Origin: Owenia fusiformis
Lineage: Eukaryota; Annelida; Polychaeta; Sabellida; Oweniidae
Direction: 5' to 3'
NCBI GenBank assembly: GCA_903813345.2
Contig: CAIIXF020000001.1
Coordinates: 8,125,098 to 8,189,097, forward strand
DNA length: 64,000 nt
Part shown: one piece after another, positions 46,706 through 57,689 of the stretch
Position numbering within the stretch: the stretch's first letter is position 1
Layout: each line of letters begins with the position of its first letter
Made by a program: the position numbers and the translations under genes
The notes under the pieces: generated by a model
Seen by the model: only the letters and a program-made list of their open reading frames with translations
What the model was told of the DNA's origin: nothing
Databases searched by the model: none

Positions 46706-48329
46706 AAAGTACAATATCCTATATAGATACAGTCAATCTTAACATAGCAATGCGTGTGACATAATGAAATAGTGTAGGAGTGAGCCGTCAGTTTTCTCTT
46801 ATGAGGTAAATATATTGGAACACGACAATTGTCAATCTCAAGTCATATATGAAATTAAGAAGTGACAAGGTTGTATCTTCTTATTGTTATTCTTTATACA
46901 TTGTTTATTCATGTTATTAAGCCAATGGTATTAAAACACACACGGTTGCTGATCAAAGGGTGAGCAATTGTTAATAGGAATCAAGCTGACATTTTAATAG
47001 ATAAATCTATGAAAATAGTTTTAATGCGAAACAATAATAAAGCAAAAATGTGCAAAATTCAGTTATTTTATATTCTTATGCTCCAAATGAATTAATCAAA
47101 TGTCAATAGTGATTATTAAATCTATATCTAATTAAAAGTTTGTTACATTTGTAAATTCAAATAATTTGATTCTCAAGAAATAAGTTGGCGATCTGATTGA
47201 ATTGGAAGAAGCGGAAAACAAAAAGAACATGTATTAAACACCTGGAGCTTGTAATGACGTCTCAAGATAGGGATTACGTGTTATATCATTCACTTCGATC
47301 ATATCGTTCATCACTTAATGACATACTTCAACTTCGGAGGTAATGTGAGACTTTTCTAATCTATTCATACTGTTTTTATAGAATATTTTTTATAGAAAAG
47401 GTTTGATGAGGGTTATTTATTGGATTTCTCGCGGTATGTTAATATTCATCAAGAATAGATAACTTTGAATGGATTCACAATCAATTTTCAAAACAAATAG
47501 CAAATAGATAGCAAATATTTCGTTTCGGACTGAACCTTTACATGGATATTACCATTTTTTGTCAGTTTCAAAATGGAAAACCGATTCATTACTACTTTCA
47601 CTCATACATTTCTGATTTAGATTAAATTAAAGAACGGCAATTACATATTTACGCCAAATGATGATTGAACTAATAATTGATTGATTTAAAGGGACTTGTT
47701 TTCGATAGATTTTTTTAAATTCAAATTTGGGTTATGCAGACATCAATGATGCCGATGCCGATGACTCAGATATTATTATTAGGGTTAATAATTTATCATT
47801 ATCATTTAATCGTCATTTGACTGTTACATCACATAACACAGAGATTTATCTATACCTCGTACAAACATCGTAAATTGCGACGGTTCCAAAAACGGACCCC
47901 TGGATAACTCATTCTTTTGATCGTCATTGGAGTCATATATTGTGTCTACTGTTTAATTTCTGTGCTATTTTGCATATTATTTTCATAATATCGTATTGCA
48001 AATCATAAATGCTTTATAATTTAGCAATTGGAGAGAGATTAGCTTGTTTTTTTCACATAAATGCCATTCTAAAAAGCTGACTTAGTCATTATAATTCTAT
48101 CTAGAAACAAGGTCTTATTGTAATATTTTACATCTTATTTACGACACAATATTTTGATACATCTTGTTGTTGTTACGTTGAATGGTTATTAGAATTAATC
48201 CATTTCCTGATGACATTTCCGGAGAGCAAAACTACAACTTATATCATGAGAGTATTTTACAACAATACAATTAAATAAAAGTATTGTGTAGTATCAAAGT
48301 ATTTCAATCAAACAACGAAACCAAAAAAT

Positions 48330-48560
48330 GAATCACATTGATTCAAGTGACAATATGACATGACCAAGAACAACTGTAAAATGATTCCTACATGTAACAC
48401 AAGAACTAAAGTAAATTGATACCTGTAACATTTGACACAACCAGAATTACTGTAAATTGAATCCATTGACACTTTGACGAGAATTACCGTGGATTGATTC
48501 TTATGACATTTTGACATGACCAAGAACTACTGGGAATTGGTCACAGTGACATTCTTACTC
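48330..48560. repeat. ~65-bp degenerate tandem repeat
   Basis: Three to four copies share ATGACATGACCAAGAACTAC-like and TGTAAATTGATTC-like blocks. It lies next to the 3' end of the LINE. Confidence 0.55.
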
Positions 48561-48825
48561 AACCAAGAAATATAGTTTTTTTAACATCTTTCATATTTAT
48601 TGTAAGCACAAGTCATTTAGATACAATTACAAGGGGCAAAGCGCTGTAAGCATTAGATGTCCCCTTATATAAATAAACAATAAAGTACAATATTCATTTT
48701 AACCTGGATGTCACCTGTAAATGGTAGAATGCCTTGCAATGAAACAAAAGATAGGAGGGCTGCTGATATCCTGGGGGAGGGGTAGTATGTTGAAAAATGG
48801 AAACAGGTCATAGGCAGGAAAATAT

Positions 48826-49875
48826 TTAGATTCTGGTTGTGTTTTCAATGAGATAATTCGCAACCAGTGAAAATAGATTATCCATTTCTAATTGGGTTAA
48901 TGATGGGTCCCCAAAAAGAAAAAAGTGAATTTTGTCTTGCTGAGTTCTGAAATGAGTTAATAAGTCCCCATATATCCCTAAAGTATCTGTTATTAATTTA
49001 TTTCTTTGTTGTTCTTTCAGAGGGCATTTGAAAAAGAAGTGGGGAAAAGTTTCAGGGGAACCACATAAACAATTTGATGACTCAACTAAGCTCCAATTGT
49101 GGGCTTTGAGCTGGGCTTTTAAAATTAAATCTACCCTGGCTCTATTCAGATAAAGTTCTTGTTGACGAGTTAATTTTAAACAAATTGTTGAAACAACACC
49201 AGGGAACAAATTTAATTTAAGTGTTCTTTTAAAAGATGCAATAGTTGGCAAGAGCTTTTGTTCCAAGGGAACAGATCCTGGATCATTCCATAGGTTCATC
49301 ATTTTGTATATTGGAGACTTATGTGGATAGTGAATAGGGATAGTGAAATCTCGAGATTTCCTTAACAATCTTGCTTGAGGGTTTATGAATGGCCTAAATG
49401 TATCTGAGATATAAATAGGTGTTAAATCGTTCACGGCTTTGTACATAATTGTTTTAAAGTGGAGGATCCTCCTCTCAGTTAAGGTGGACCAGTTCAAAAT
49501 GTTAAGTACTTTGGAAGTGCTGGAGCCTGGGAGAGCACCAGAGACTATTAGACCAGCTTGGAACTGGAGACTGTCAAGTCTGTTAAGGTCACAAATAGGA
49601 GCACAGTCGTAAAGGATATCACAATAATCAAATAAGGACTGAATATAAGCTGTATAGAGAATATTTAATTGTTTTGATTTTAGTCTACCCTTAAGTGCTT
49701 TTAAGGGGTTAAGAGCTGTTTGGATTTTTGCACAGATAGAATTTATATGTGCTGACCCACTTAATTTTTTATCAAAAATGAAGCCTAGGTGTTTATGAAT
49801 GTCAGTTTTTTCAATTTGTTTATCATTTAAGATAACTGGTGGATAGATTGGATTATTTTTCTTAGAAAAGGTCAT
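48826..49875 (-). pseudogene. LINE C-terminal part with zinc-knuckle-like motif
   Basis: It continues the reverse transcriptase after a frameshift. It begins around the thumb region (KHLGFIFDKKLSG, SLFDYCDILYD) and ends in a CxC-x7-H-x4-C cluster (CLCGSPETFPHFFFKC), usual at the C-terminus of jockey/CR1-like proteins. It has no start of its own and is a fragment of the broken element. Confidence 0.8.
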
Positions 49876-49901
49876 TTCTCTGCTCTTTTCTGGTTTAAAA
49901 T

Positions 49902-51170
49902 CTAGTTTCCACTGTTTAGACCAGGCTTCGATTTTTTTAGATCATTTTGAATTTGTATATGAGACTGCGGATTGTTTGGGGAAGTAGGTACAAAGAGGGA
50001 GGTGTCGTCTGCATAAATAAAGCACTCTGAGGTCAGGTTGTCCGGTAAGTCGTTTATATAGAGGAGAAACATCAAAGGTCCGAGAATACTTCCCTGAGGC
50101 ACAGAACAGTTTATGTAGTTGCTAGGAGAGGTGTCAGAACATTTGCCATTCACAGTTACTTTGACACTCCTATCAGTCAAATAAGATTTTAGAAATACTA
50201 ATAAGTTTCCTGAAAATCCATACGCTTTCAACTTTTTTAGAAGAAGGTAATGGGGGACACGGTCAAACGCGGCCGAAATATCCCAAAAAATTGCACGTGT
50301 ATCATTGCCGTCGCTAAAATTGCGCCAAATTAGGTTTTGGATGGCTAACAGTTGTAACTCATTGCTGTGCCCTTTCAAAAAACCGGACTGGTATTTATAC
50401 AATAAGTTATTTTCAATTAGGTGTTCGTACATCTTAGAGTAGACAATTCGTTCTAATATTTTGGAAGTAATACTGAGAAGAGATATAGGTCTATAATTTC
50501 TTATGTCATTCTTTTTATTCTTTTTAAATATTGGGCAGATATCCCCTAATTTCCAGTTCTGGGGAAAATTACCTGTGGTCAAAATTTTATGAAAAAGTAA
50601 ATTTAGTGGCACAGAAATAGTATTCCTGCATAGCTGGAGCATTTTTATTGTAACTCCATCTGGACCATTTGCTTTTGAGGGGTCAAGATCCTTAATTATA
50701 GAGATAATTTCCTGTTGGTCAAAGTCAATGTTCTCTAATTTGTTATTGCATCTGTCAGGAAAATGAATATTATTGTTCAATGCATCTGGTTCTAAGTGAT
50801 ACATATTAGAGAAATATTTTTGAAATTCAGTCGCTTTCTCCTGACTGGTCAAACAGGTAATTCCAGTTAAAGGGTTTTCTATGGTAGGAATAGGCGAGCT
50901 AAATTTTTGACCTAAAAACTTTTTTATAAGTTGCCAAAATTTGTCACTTGCATGTGTTTCTCCATTTAGACTTTCTATTTGATCTGATGTAAATTTTGCT
51001 TTGGTTTCTAAAATAAGGTTCTTGACAGCTTCAGTCTGATTCTTATATGCTGTATAATGTTCAGGAAGATTGCTTTTCTTGAATTTAACATAGAGTTTTT
51101 TCTTTTTCTGAATCGCATGGGATATACTCTCATTGAACCAAGGTCTATCATTCGCTTTAATTCTTTTCAT
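49902..51170 (-). pseudogene. LINE reverse transcriptase domain
   Basis: All core reverse transcriptase blocks are present: the NYRPISLLSITSKILERIV fingers region, AFDRVPH with the first catalytic Asp, VPQGSILGPLMFLLYINDLP, and the YADD box (YADDTSLFV) with the two catalytic Asp residues. The domain itself is open over 422 codons. It is separated by frameshifts from the endonuclease upstream and the C-terminal part downstream. Confidence 0.88.
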
Positions 51171-51235
51171 TTTGTGAGGGATATGCTTTTTAAAGATGGT
51201 AAGAATTGTATCAGTAAATTGATCATTTTAGGTGT

Positions 51236-52135
51236 TCATATCATGGTTTTGAGTAAAAAAAAATTAGCCCAGTTTATTTTTTCAATTTCAAGGTTCAAAG
51301 CATCTTTATTTGCAGTATCATATTTCCAAATAAGTTTAAATTGATCTTCCTCTCTATTTAATAGTACATCGAGTTGAGTAAAAATTGAACAATGGTCTGA
51401 TGAGCCTATAGGTTCAATTACAGTCGAAGAATTTATAAGACCTGGGACATTAGTGACTGTGAGATCAATGCAAGTAGCAGATGTTGGTGTGATTCTTGTT
51501 GGTTCTTTTATTAACTGGTCAAAATCATTATCAAAAAATATATCATTTAAAATTTTTCCGTTTCTATCTTCATCCCCATTGAGAAACCACTGTTTACATT
51601 TAGCGTTGAAGTCACCATTCAAAATGATTCCATCTGCATTTCGTGATTTTGCCTGTTTTATGTTCATTGTCAAAAGTTTCATAAATTCATCTCTCTCATT
51701 TACTGACTGTGAGGATGAGCGATAAAAAACTCCATACAAAAAGGTTTTATGTTTAATTCTCAGTTCGGCCCACAGGGAGTAATTTGTATTCAAGTCGGGT
51801 CTTTCGTTACATAAAATGTTGTTGTTTATATAGATCAAAAGTCCTCGATTATTTTGATTGTGTAATGGATTATGAAATCCGTTCAGCAAGAAATTATCTT
51901 TGATTGATATAGTGGTCAAATTTCCAGTCTCACAAAGTCCCACAATTGATACATTCATTTCCTTAACTAGGTCATTCAGGGATTCAAATCGAGTACCCGC
52001 ATCGAGTACCCGCACCCGCATACTATTTATATTGGAGAATAAAATGTTTAAAGAGAGTATCAGATATAGCGAGCAGGCTAAACAAAAAATTGTTTCAATT
52101 TTAGAATATTTTTGGCTCATGTCATTCCTTGTCAT
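51236..52135 (-). pseudogene. LINE APE-type endonuclease domain
   Basis: An exonuclease-endonuclease-phosphatase fold with GLCETGN, LNGDFNAKC (catalytic Asp/Asn), CIDLTV and the terminal GSSDHCSI with the catalytic Asp-His pair. It nicks target DNA in the full element. The frame stops at 51236, 66 bp before the next open frame. Confidence 0.85.
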
Positions 52136-52404
52136 GTCTATTTTCTAAAAGTCACAAAAGTGCATACTTTTTTCAAGGAAAACTAAAGATTTTCACAATA
52201 ATGTATTATTTTTCTATAAGAATGGTTACCATTCTTATTATTTGGGAGAATTTAAACATGTTTCACTCATTTTTGCACTTTGAATCATTAATAACTTCAC
52301 CAATTTATAACATATTGTGAATCTTTTGGGAGATATTGTATTTGATATTGTAAGGAATAGATTGGAAGGTCAATTATACAAGTTGCTTGTAATTTTGTCA
52401 CCCC

Positions 52405-52653
52405 CTATAGATCTGATTCTGCCTTTAAGTTACCTTTATATGGGACTGACCCTGGGTGAGGATGTACATCATTTGATAATGTAAGCTTGAGCTGATTGAT
52501 ATTAGGTTGCAGATAAGTGCCGCTTAATCCAGGAACACTTAAAAATATCAAAGTAATGCATATTAAGGCTAGCAAAAACCTTGGGTTAATTTTCCTGTGA
52601 CATAGTGAGTATATTCTTAAGAGAAATATAGTAAATAGAATTATTGATAGCAA
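52405..52653 (-). pseudogene. LINE N-terminal hydrophobic segment with 2A-like motif
   Basis: An 82-codon frame directly upstream of the endonuclease. It has a hydrophobic stretch (about residues 3-45) and then LTLSNDVHPHPGSV. The position and form resemble the 2A-like motif (D-[VI]-E-x-N-P-G-P) known at the N-terminus of some invertebrate APE-type LINEs, often after a hydrophobic signal-like region. Here the essential NPGP is degenerate (HPGS), so it should not act. Confidence 0.45.
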
Positions 52654-53280
52654 AAACGTTGATTTGTGCCTGTTGATGGCCTTGCGCCTTTTTTAATAGA
52701 TCTCATACCTTAGATGCGTATCGTTTCAAAAAAAATCCCAGAAAACCTAACATATTCTACCATACCGTGCGCCTATCCATTTAGCAATTCAATAGTAAAT
52801 TTTTTCTTGAAAAAATAAATCTTCCAGATTTGTTGAATTTCCTAGCAGAAATTGCCTGCTCCCCCCCTCCGTCCCATATTCACGATCACCGGGCGTGATA
52901 ATGAGACATAAAATTGGATATACTAATATTATGTATGTATGAATAAGGGTTCGTTGAAATTGTAATTTAATATCTCAAGAAAGTCGTTGACTTGAAAGTT
53001 ATTTATATCGGGAATCTAATTAAATCGACATGGGAGGAAACGTTTTCTTTTGAGATCCGATCTATTTAATTTCATAACAAGTTTGTGTCTCTCAATATTT
53101 TGACACGCTGACCAATCTATAGATCTATGGACGTACGAACGATACAACAAAACAGAACAGTATTTTATATAAACGTCATCCATATGTTTCCTGCCTAATT
53201 GCAATCATATTACTGAATCAAATTGAAATAAGATATAAATGAAAGTATACCAATAAGGTTATATTTTAAGGTTATATTAT

Positions 53281-53680
53281 ACAGGGTGGTCCAAAAAATG
53301 AGACACTCGCATTTCAAAAATAAATATTGATTTCCTTGAGGAAAACATGTCATATTATATACCAGTGGATAGGGAATTAACTCATCTTTAATTTGGTATA
53401 TCATAAGTTCAAATTTATTATAATGTCTGTCAACCAGTGTCCATGATGACGTCATTTTCGTTTCAAAACAGGTTTTCCGAAACTTGCAAAAACCAAGTTT
53501 TTGTCAACTTGATTTACATAAACGGACTCTCAATATGTCCACCATTCTGATCAGTTATGGTCCTCAATTTTGGCCTAAACTTGTCAAATGCATCATTAAC
53601 ATGCTGTTGAGACAGTGAATTCGACTTCTCAATAATTCTGTCCTCAAGGGACTGTCCGACTGAGTAGATGTAAGGGGTTC
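53281..53680. mobile_element. Solo 3' end of the mariner-type element of 26925-27725
   Basis: It starts TACAGGGTGGTCCAAAA and follows the left arm of the FTSJ1-intron element for about 380 bp. On the minus strand it encodes FRPKLRTITDQNGGHIE followed by a stop, the transposase C-terminus. No second end is visible, so this is the non-palindromic relative. Confidence 0.65.
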
Positions 53681-53924
53681 ATGATAAACCAATTCTGTTA
53701 GTTCCCCAAATTTGTATATGTTGTTCCCCAGGGCCGAAACGCAATTGGATTAATCACATTTCAATAGTTCAGTCTCCTATTGTGTAATTTTAATATTTAT
53801 TTAAATTTTCAGAAAAAAAGATATTTCTATTTTCTAATCGTTAAAACATCGACAAAACATGGTCGATTTCTACCTTCTCAACCCTCAAATGTAATTGATT
53901 ATGAATTGTGCGTACATCAATAGT

Positions 53925-54610
53925 TGCTTGTCCGGCGAGCGGCGAGCGGTACCATTTTATAATGTCACCACCAAAAAGTGGTGACATATTGTTATTGTCT
54001 GCGTTTTTTGTGACGAGGGTTGGTGATCGGCGGGCGGCGGTTAGCAATCGGCGGGCGGCGTCTGTAACAAATATTAACAAAAACTGTTTAGAGTAACTTC
54101 AGTTTTTTTCAAAATCATCTACAAGTTTTCAGAAGTTCAAATCTGACTTTATATTTGAGATTTGACCTTCAGTGACCTTTTAAAGGTCAAAAAAGGTCTT
54201 TTTTGAACTTGCTTCAAATTGACCAATTTCTTTTTCAAAATCATCTACAACACGGTGTACAAGTTCTCAAAAGTTCAAATCCGACTATAGATTTGACCTT
54301 CAATGACCTTTCAATGTCAAAAAGGTCTTTTTTCAACTTGTTTCAAATTGGCCATTTTTTTCTCAAATCATCTACAAGTTCTAAGAAGTTCAATTCTGAC
54401 TTTAGATTTGAGATTTCACCTTTAATGACCCTCTAAGGGTCAAAAGGGTCTTTTTTCAACTTAATTTAAATTGACCTATTTTAAAATCATCTGCAATGCA
54501 AGTTCTCAGGAATTCAAATCTGACTAAGATTGAACAAACAATATTGTGAGCAACTAGGTGTTGACATTTTGTCATGTTAATACCTTGTTTGAGATTACAT
54601 GGTCAACAGA
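53925..54610. repeat. Dispersed repeat family B copy with internal ~100-bp units
   Basis: It contains the hairpin GTCACCACCAAAAAGTGGTGAC, GC-rich GGCGGGCGGCG text, and about three tandem units with TTCAAAATCATCTACAAGTT and GACCTTTxAAAGGTCAAA. An inverted copy lies at about 61265-61740. Partial copies lie near 17095-17280, 45300-45420 and 59220-59330. Confidence 0.6.
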
Positions 54611-54771
54611 TTTTAATGTACAGAGGTTGAATGATGGTTGTTTGAAAGTTCCCCGTGAAAATACTAATGGCGGGAAAGAGTAGGCCGCCCTATATTCATT
54701 GTTTGTTATCAATATCATAAAAATGACTTTACTTTGCAGTTTTTACTTTAAAATAAGACTTTTCTATCTAG

Positions 54772-57355
54772 ATGAGGCTACACCTGATGCGAGAAGCCAT
54801 CACAATCGTGTTGTTTGCGTACATGATCGGAATACAAGCAAGACCATTTAAGATCATAAAAGCAAGACCTTTCCAAATTAAGAGGACCAAAATTGGCATA
54901 GAGACTATCCGTGTTGAAAATGGAATCACATTCAAAATATATCCAACGAAAAAGAACTTTGAGGAAGCACAGGAGAAATGTAAAAGATCTGGTGGGAAAT
55001 TGCTGACAATTAAAGATCGTGAACGTCAAAAGGTAGTTGATAAATTTATGAATGAATGGTTAAAACGTGGAAGAAATGGTGCTGTCCTAGCTAAAGGTAT
55101 TTGGATAGGTATGTATATAATATGGTTCTGTTAATCCATATTGAAACAAATGTTTACTTTTCAGGTATCATCTGTCGCACTTTAAATAAGATTAACATTC
55201 CTCTAAAAATCAGTGAAGTTTCGTATCGTGCCAACATAAAAATATTAACATTTATCCCATACTTGAACGTGTTACAGGTACATAAAGCCGGTTTGTAAAA
55301 ACGTATATTTTCATCAGCGGGCAGATATAGCTAAATACGTCCCGCTCCGAGCGGGCAGATATAGTATATCTGCCCGCTCGTCATAATCGCCGTTCGCATG
55401 GTTCATTCTTTGTAACGTTCGCATAATAACTGTAAACTGCAATGAAGAAAAACGCAGACAGTCGCAATCAGTGATGATTTAAAGAAGGGAAGGAGCAGTA
55501 TGCCCTGTTAATAATCAAAGATTCGAGAAAATAAATATGAATGAATGAATCGGGATAATCCCAATATCCTAAACCTCATGTAGGATAATCTCTATATATC
55601 TTTATTTTCTGGACACCCTGTTTATATAATATCAACCATGTATTACTTGAAATATGATGTCTAATATAAGGAGCGAATGCAGATGTACTGTAGATGTAAT
55701 CACGGGCATTCAATAGAATATCTATTTAATATAAAAGCCCATGATGTTATCACTTTTTTGTCTTTTAAATGCTAAACAATATACATGTATCATATGACAC
55801 GGGTTACCATATTCTATGGCCACTAAGTGTGGCCAAGAATTGGCTAGAGACTCGAGTTACACACGGGCGTCTCTATCACCAGAGCTTGCACTTGAAACCT
55901 AACTCATTCTCCACCTCTTTCACAAGAGCATATAGTTCTTTCCTCCGTGTCTCCTTCTCAGCACCATTAAGAGGGGGGTCGGTCGCACCCAACGCGCCTC
56001 CAACCACCGCCCAACCATGATACAATATGTTTAACATGTATTCTCCAGGTCTGAGTTCCGTAGTAAAATTCCAATGGAGTGATGGGGAGACAGCGGACTA
56101 CGTTAACTGGATCACTGATGTCAGACCAAGCGAACAATGCTCTGAAATCTCCAGGCCAAAGACCAATACCTACAGATGGAAGTTAGATTTTTGTAGGAAG
56201 AAACAACCCTTTATCTGTGAATATGGTACGTTTGTTGCTGGGCCACCCGTACATGTAATCCAACTTAGAACAATTCCATATAATTATCCCATAAGAGGTG
56301 CAGTGTATTAGTATTATCCCCATGCTAGAGAATATCTCAATATCCTGAAACAATTATAATATAGGATGATCTGTCAGTCTGTCGATCATTGTTCTTTTTC
56401 TATTTCTATTTTCTATTTCTCTTTCCCTTGGCAGGTGCATTAACAAAAAAGACAAATCTTATCTATATACCTCAGACATACAAGTGTGGGATACATATCA
56501 ACTATTTGTATACATGAATGTGTTTTAGAAGATGATGTCGATTCAACCAAAGCTGGTGAAGGTGCACCACCAGGACACAAGACAGCGGACATTCCTTTTG
56601 AGACACAAGAGAAAACCAATGTTGTTGAGGATCCTGATACAAATATTGTTGACGAGACTCCAGAGAAAACCACAATTGAGGAGACTCCAGAGACAACTAC
56701 TATTGAGGTGACTTCAGAAACAACCACTGTTGAGGAGACTCCTAAGAAAACCACTGTTAAGGAGACTCCTGAGACAACCACTGTTGAGCAGACTCCAAAG
56801 ATAACCACTGTTGAGAAGAATCCAGAAACAACCACTGTTGAGGAGACTCCTGAGGCAACCACTGTTGAAGAAACTCCAGAGACAACCACAACCGAGGAGA
56901 CTCCAGAGACAACTACTATTGAGGTGACTTCAGAAACAACCACTGTTGAGGAGACTCCTGAGACAACCACTGTTGAGAAGAATCCAGAAACAACCACTGT
57001 TGAGGAGACTCCTGAGGCAACCACTGTTGAAGAAACTCCAGAGACAACCACAATTGAAGAGACTCCAGAGACAACCACTGTTGAGAAGACTCCGGAGACA
57101 ACAACTGTTAAGGAGACCCCTGAGACAACCACTGTTGAGGAAACTCCAAAGACAACCACTGTTAAGGAGACTCCACAGACAACCACTGATGAGGAAAATC
57201 CAGAAACAAACACTGTTGAGAAGACTCCAGAGACAACAACTTTTGAGACTCCGGAGACAACAACTGTTGAGGAGACACCTGAGACAACCACTGTTGAGAC
57301 TCAAGAGTCAACTACTACTGAGGACCAAAGTTACATGTTCTTTGGTGGACGTTAA
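54772..57355 (+). CDS. Secreted C-type lectin with threonine-rich repeat tail
   Basis: Three exons join in frame: 54772-55108, 56049-56225 and 56529-57355, giving 446 residues. Residues 1-22 are a probable signal peptide ending near GIQA. A C-type lectin domain spans about 50-172. It has the four conserved Cys (in EKCKRSGGKLLTI, EQC, LDFC, PFICEY), IWIGLSS at the exon 1/2 junction and FQWSDG. The Ca2+-site motifs EPN/QPD and WND are absent (VRP and WKL instead), so calcium-dependent sugar binding is doubtful. From about residue 209 come about 25 copies of a 9-residue unit, EETPETTTV with variants. This is acidic, Thr-rich and probably O-glycosylated. There is no membrane segment; it ends FFGGR. 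AATAAA is at 57683-57688. Exon 3 is taken to start at 56529 because that alone keeps the repeat frame. Confidence 0.78.
55349..55379. repeat. Perfect 31-bp palindrome
   Basis: GAGCGGGCAGATATA and its exact complement around a single G, in lectin intron 1. Another GCGGGCAGATATAG lies 30 bp upstream. Confidence 0.75.
56640..57325. repeat. 27-bp coding minisatellite of the lectin tail
   Basis: About 25 units of 27 bp with consensus GAGGAGACTCCTGAGACAAC plus CACTGTT; one unit is shortened to 24 bp. A higher-order duplication is visible: a block with EVTSETTTV, EKNPETTTV and EETPEATTV occurs twice (about 56700-56890 and 56915-57050). All length changes are multiples of three. Confidence 0.85.
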
Positions 57356-57689
57356 ATGGTTAGAAAATACTTGGCTTTTGTTTCCGTTTTCATATCCCGT
57401 TGAGATATTTTATTCCAGGAAACCTTTACTAAGTCTGAAGAATGTGGTATTTTACCAGAACTTAAACTAAAAGCATCCGATTGATGCATTTATGGAAATA
57501 TCGTATCTTTATTTTTCTGCATCACTTCAAGATTCAATTCATTAGAATTGGCAATGATATAACAAACGGTTGCAATCGACCAATATTCAAGTTTAATTTA
57601 AGTCTAGTGATAAGACTTGAGAGACGTTTGACAAGCATGCGTCAGCAATACATCACAATGACTGCGCAGTAATTGATTTATAAATAAAA

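Larger units (their letters stand above)
44733..48590. other. Intergenic region between PUS3 and the LINE
   Basis: No coding exon was found. It contains a fragment of the AAGGTCA repeat family near 45300-45420, a 15-bp minisatellite at 46515-46705 and a ~65-bp degenerate tandem repeat at 48330-48560. The rest is AT-rich sequence without recognisable features. Confidence 0.4.
48590..52680 (-). mobile_element. Broken non-LTR retrotransposon (jockey/CR1 group)
   Basis: It runs on the minus strand. From 5' to 3' it has a hydrophobic N-terminal frame (52653-52405), an APE-type endonuclease (52135-51236), a reverse transcriptase (51170-49902) and a C-terminal domain with a Cys/His cluster (49875-48826). 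A 3' tail ends in AATAAA-type repeats near 48590. The three main frames are in different phases, so at least two frameshifts break the protein. It inserted between the PUS3 and lectin genes in reverse orientation to both. The length of about 4.1 kb is close to a full-length element of this group. Confidence 0.85.

Noticed and set aside
56435-56482. Possible extra lectin exon after GGCAG at 56434
   Set aside because: Splicing exon 2 to 56435 leads to a stop (TGA) in the same stretch. Joining exon 2 to 56529 keeps the lectin and repeat frames together.
56440-57291. 283-codon minus-strand open frame (VVVSGVS-like repeat)
   Set aside because: It is the antisense image of the lectin minisatellite. 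It has no independent start context, no splice sites and no domain.
56946-57470. 174-codon plus-strand frame rich in Leu/Arg/Gln over the lectin repeat
   Set aside because: It is the shifted frame of the same 27-bp repeat. The lectin frame joins correctly to the upstream exon and this one does not.
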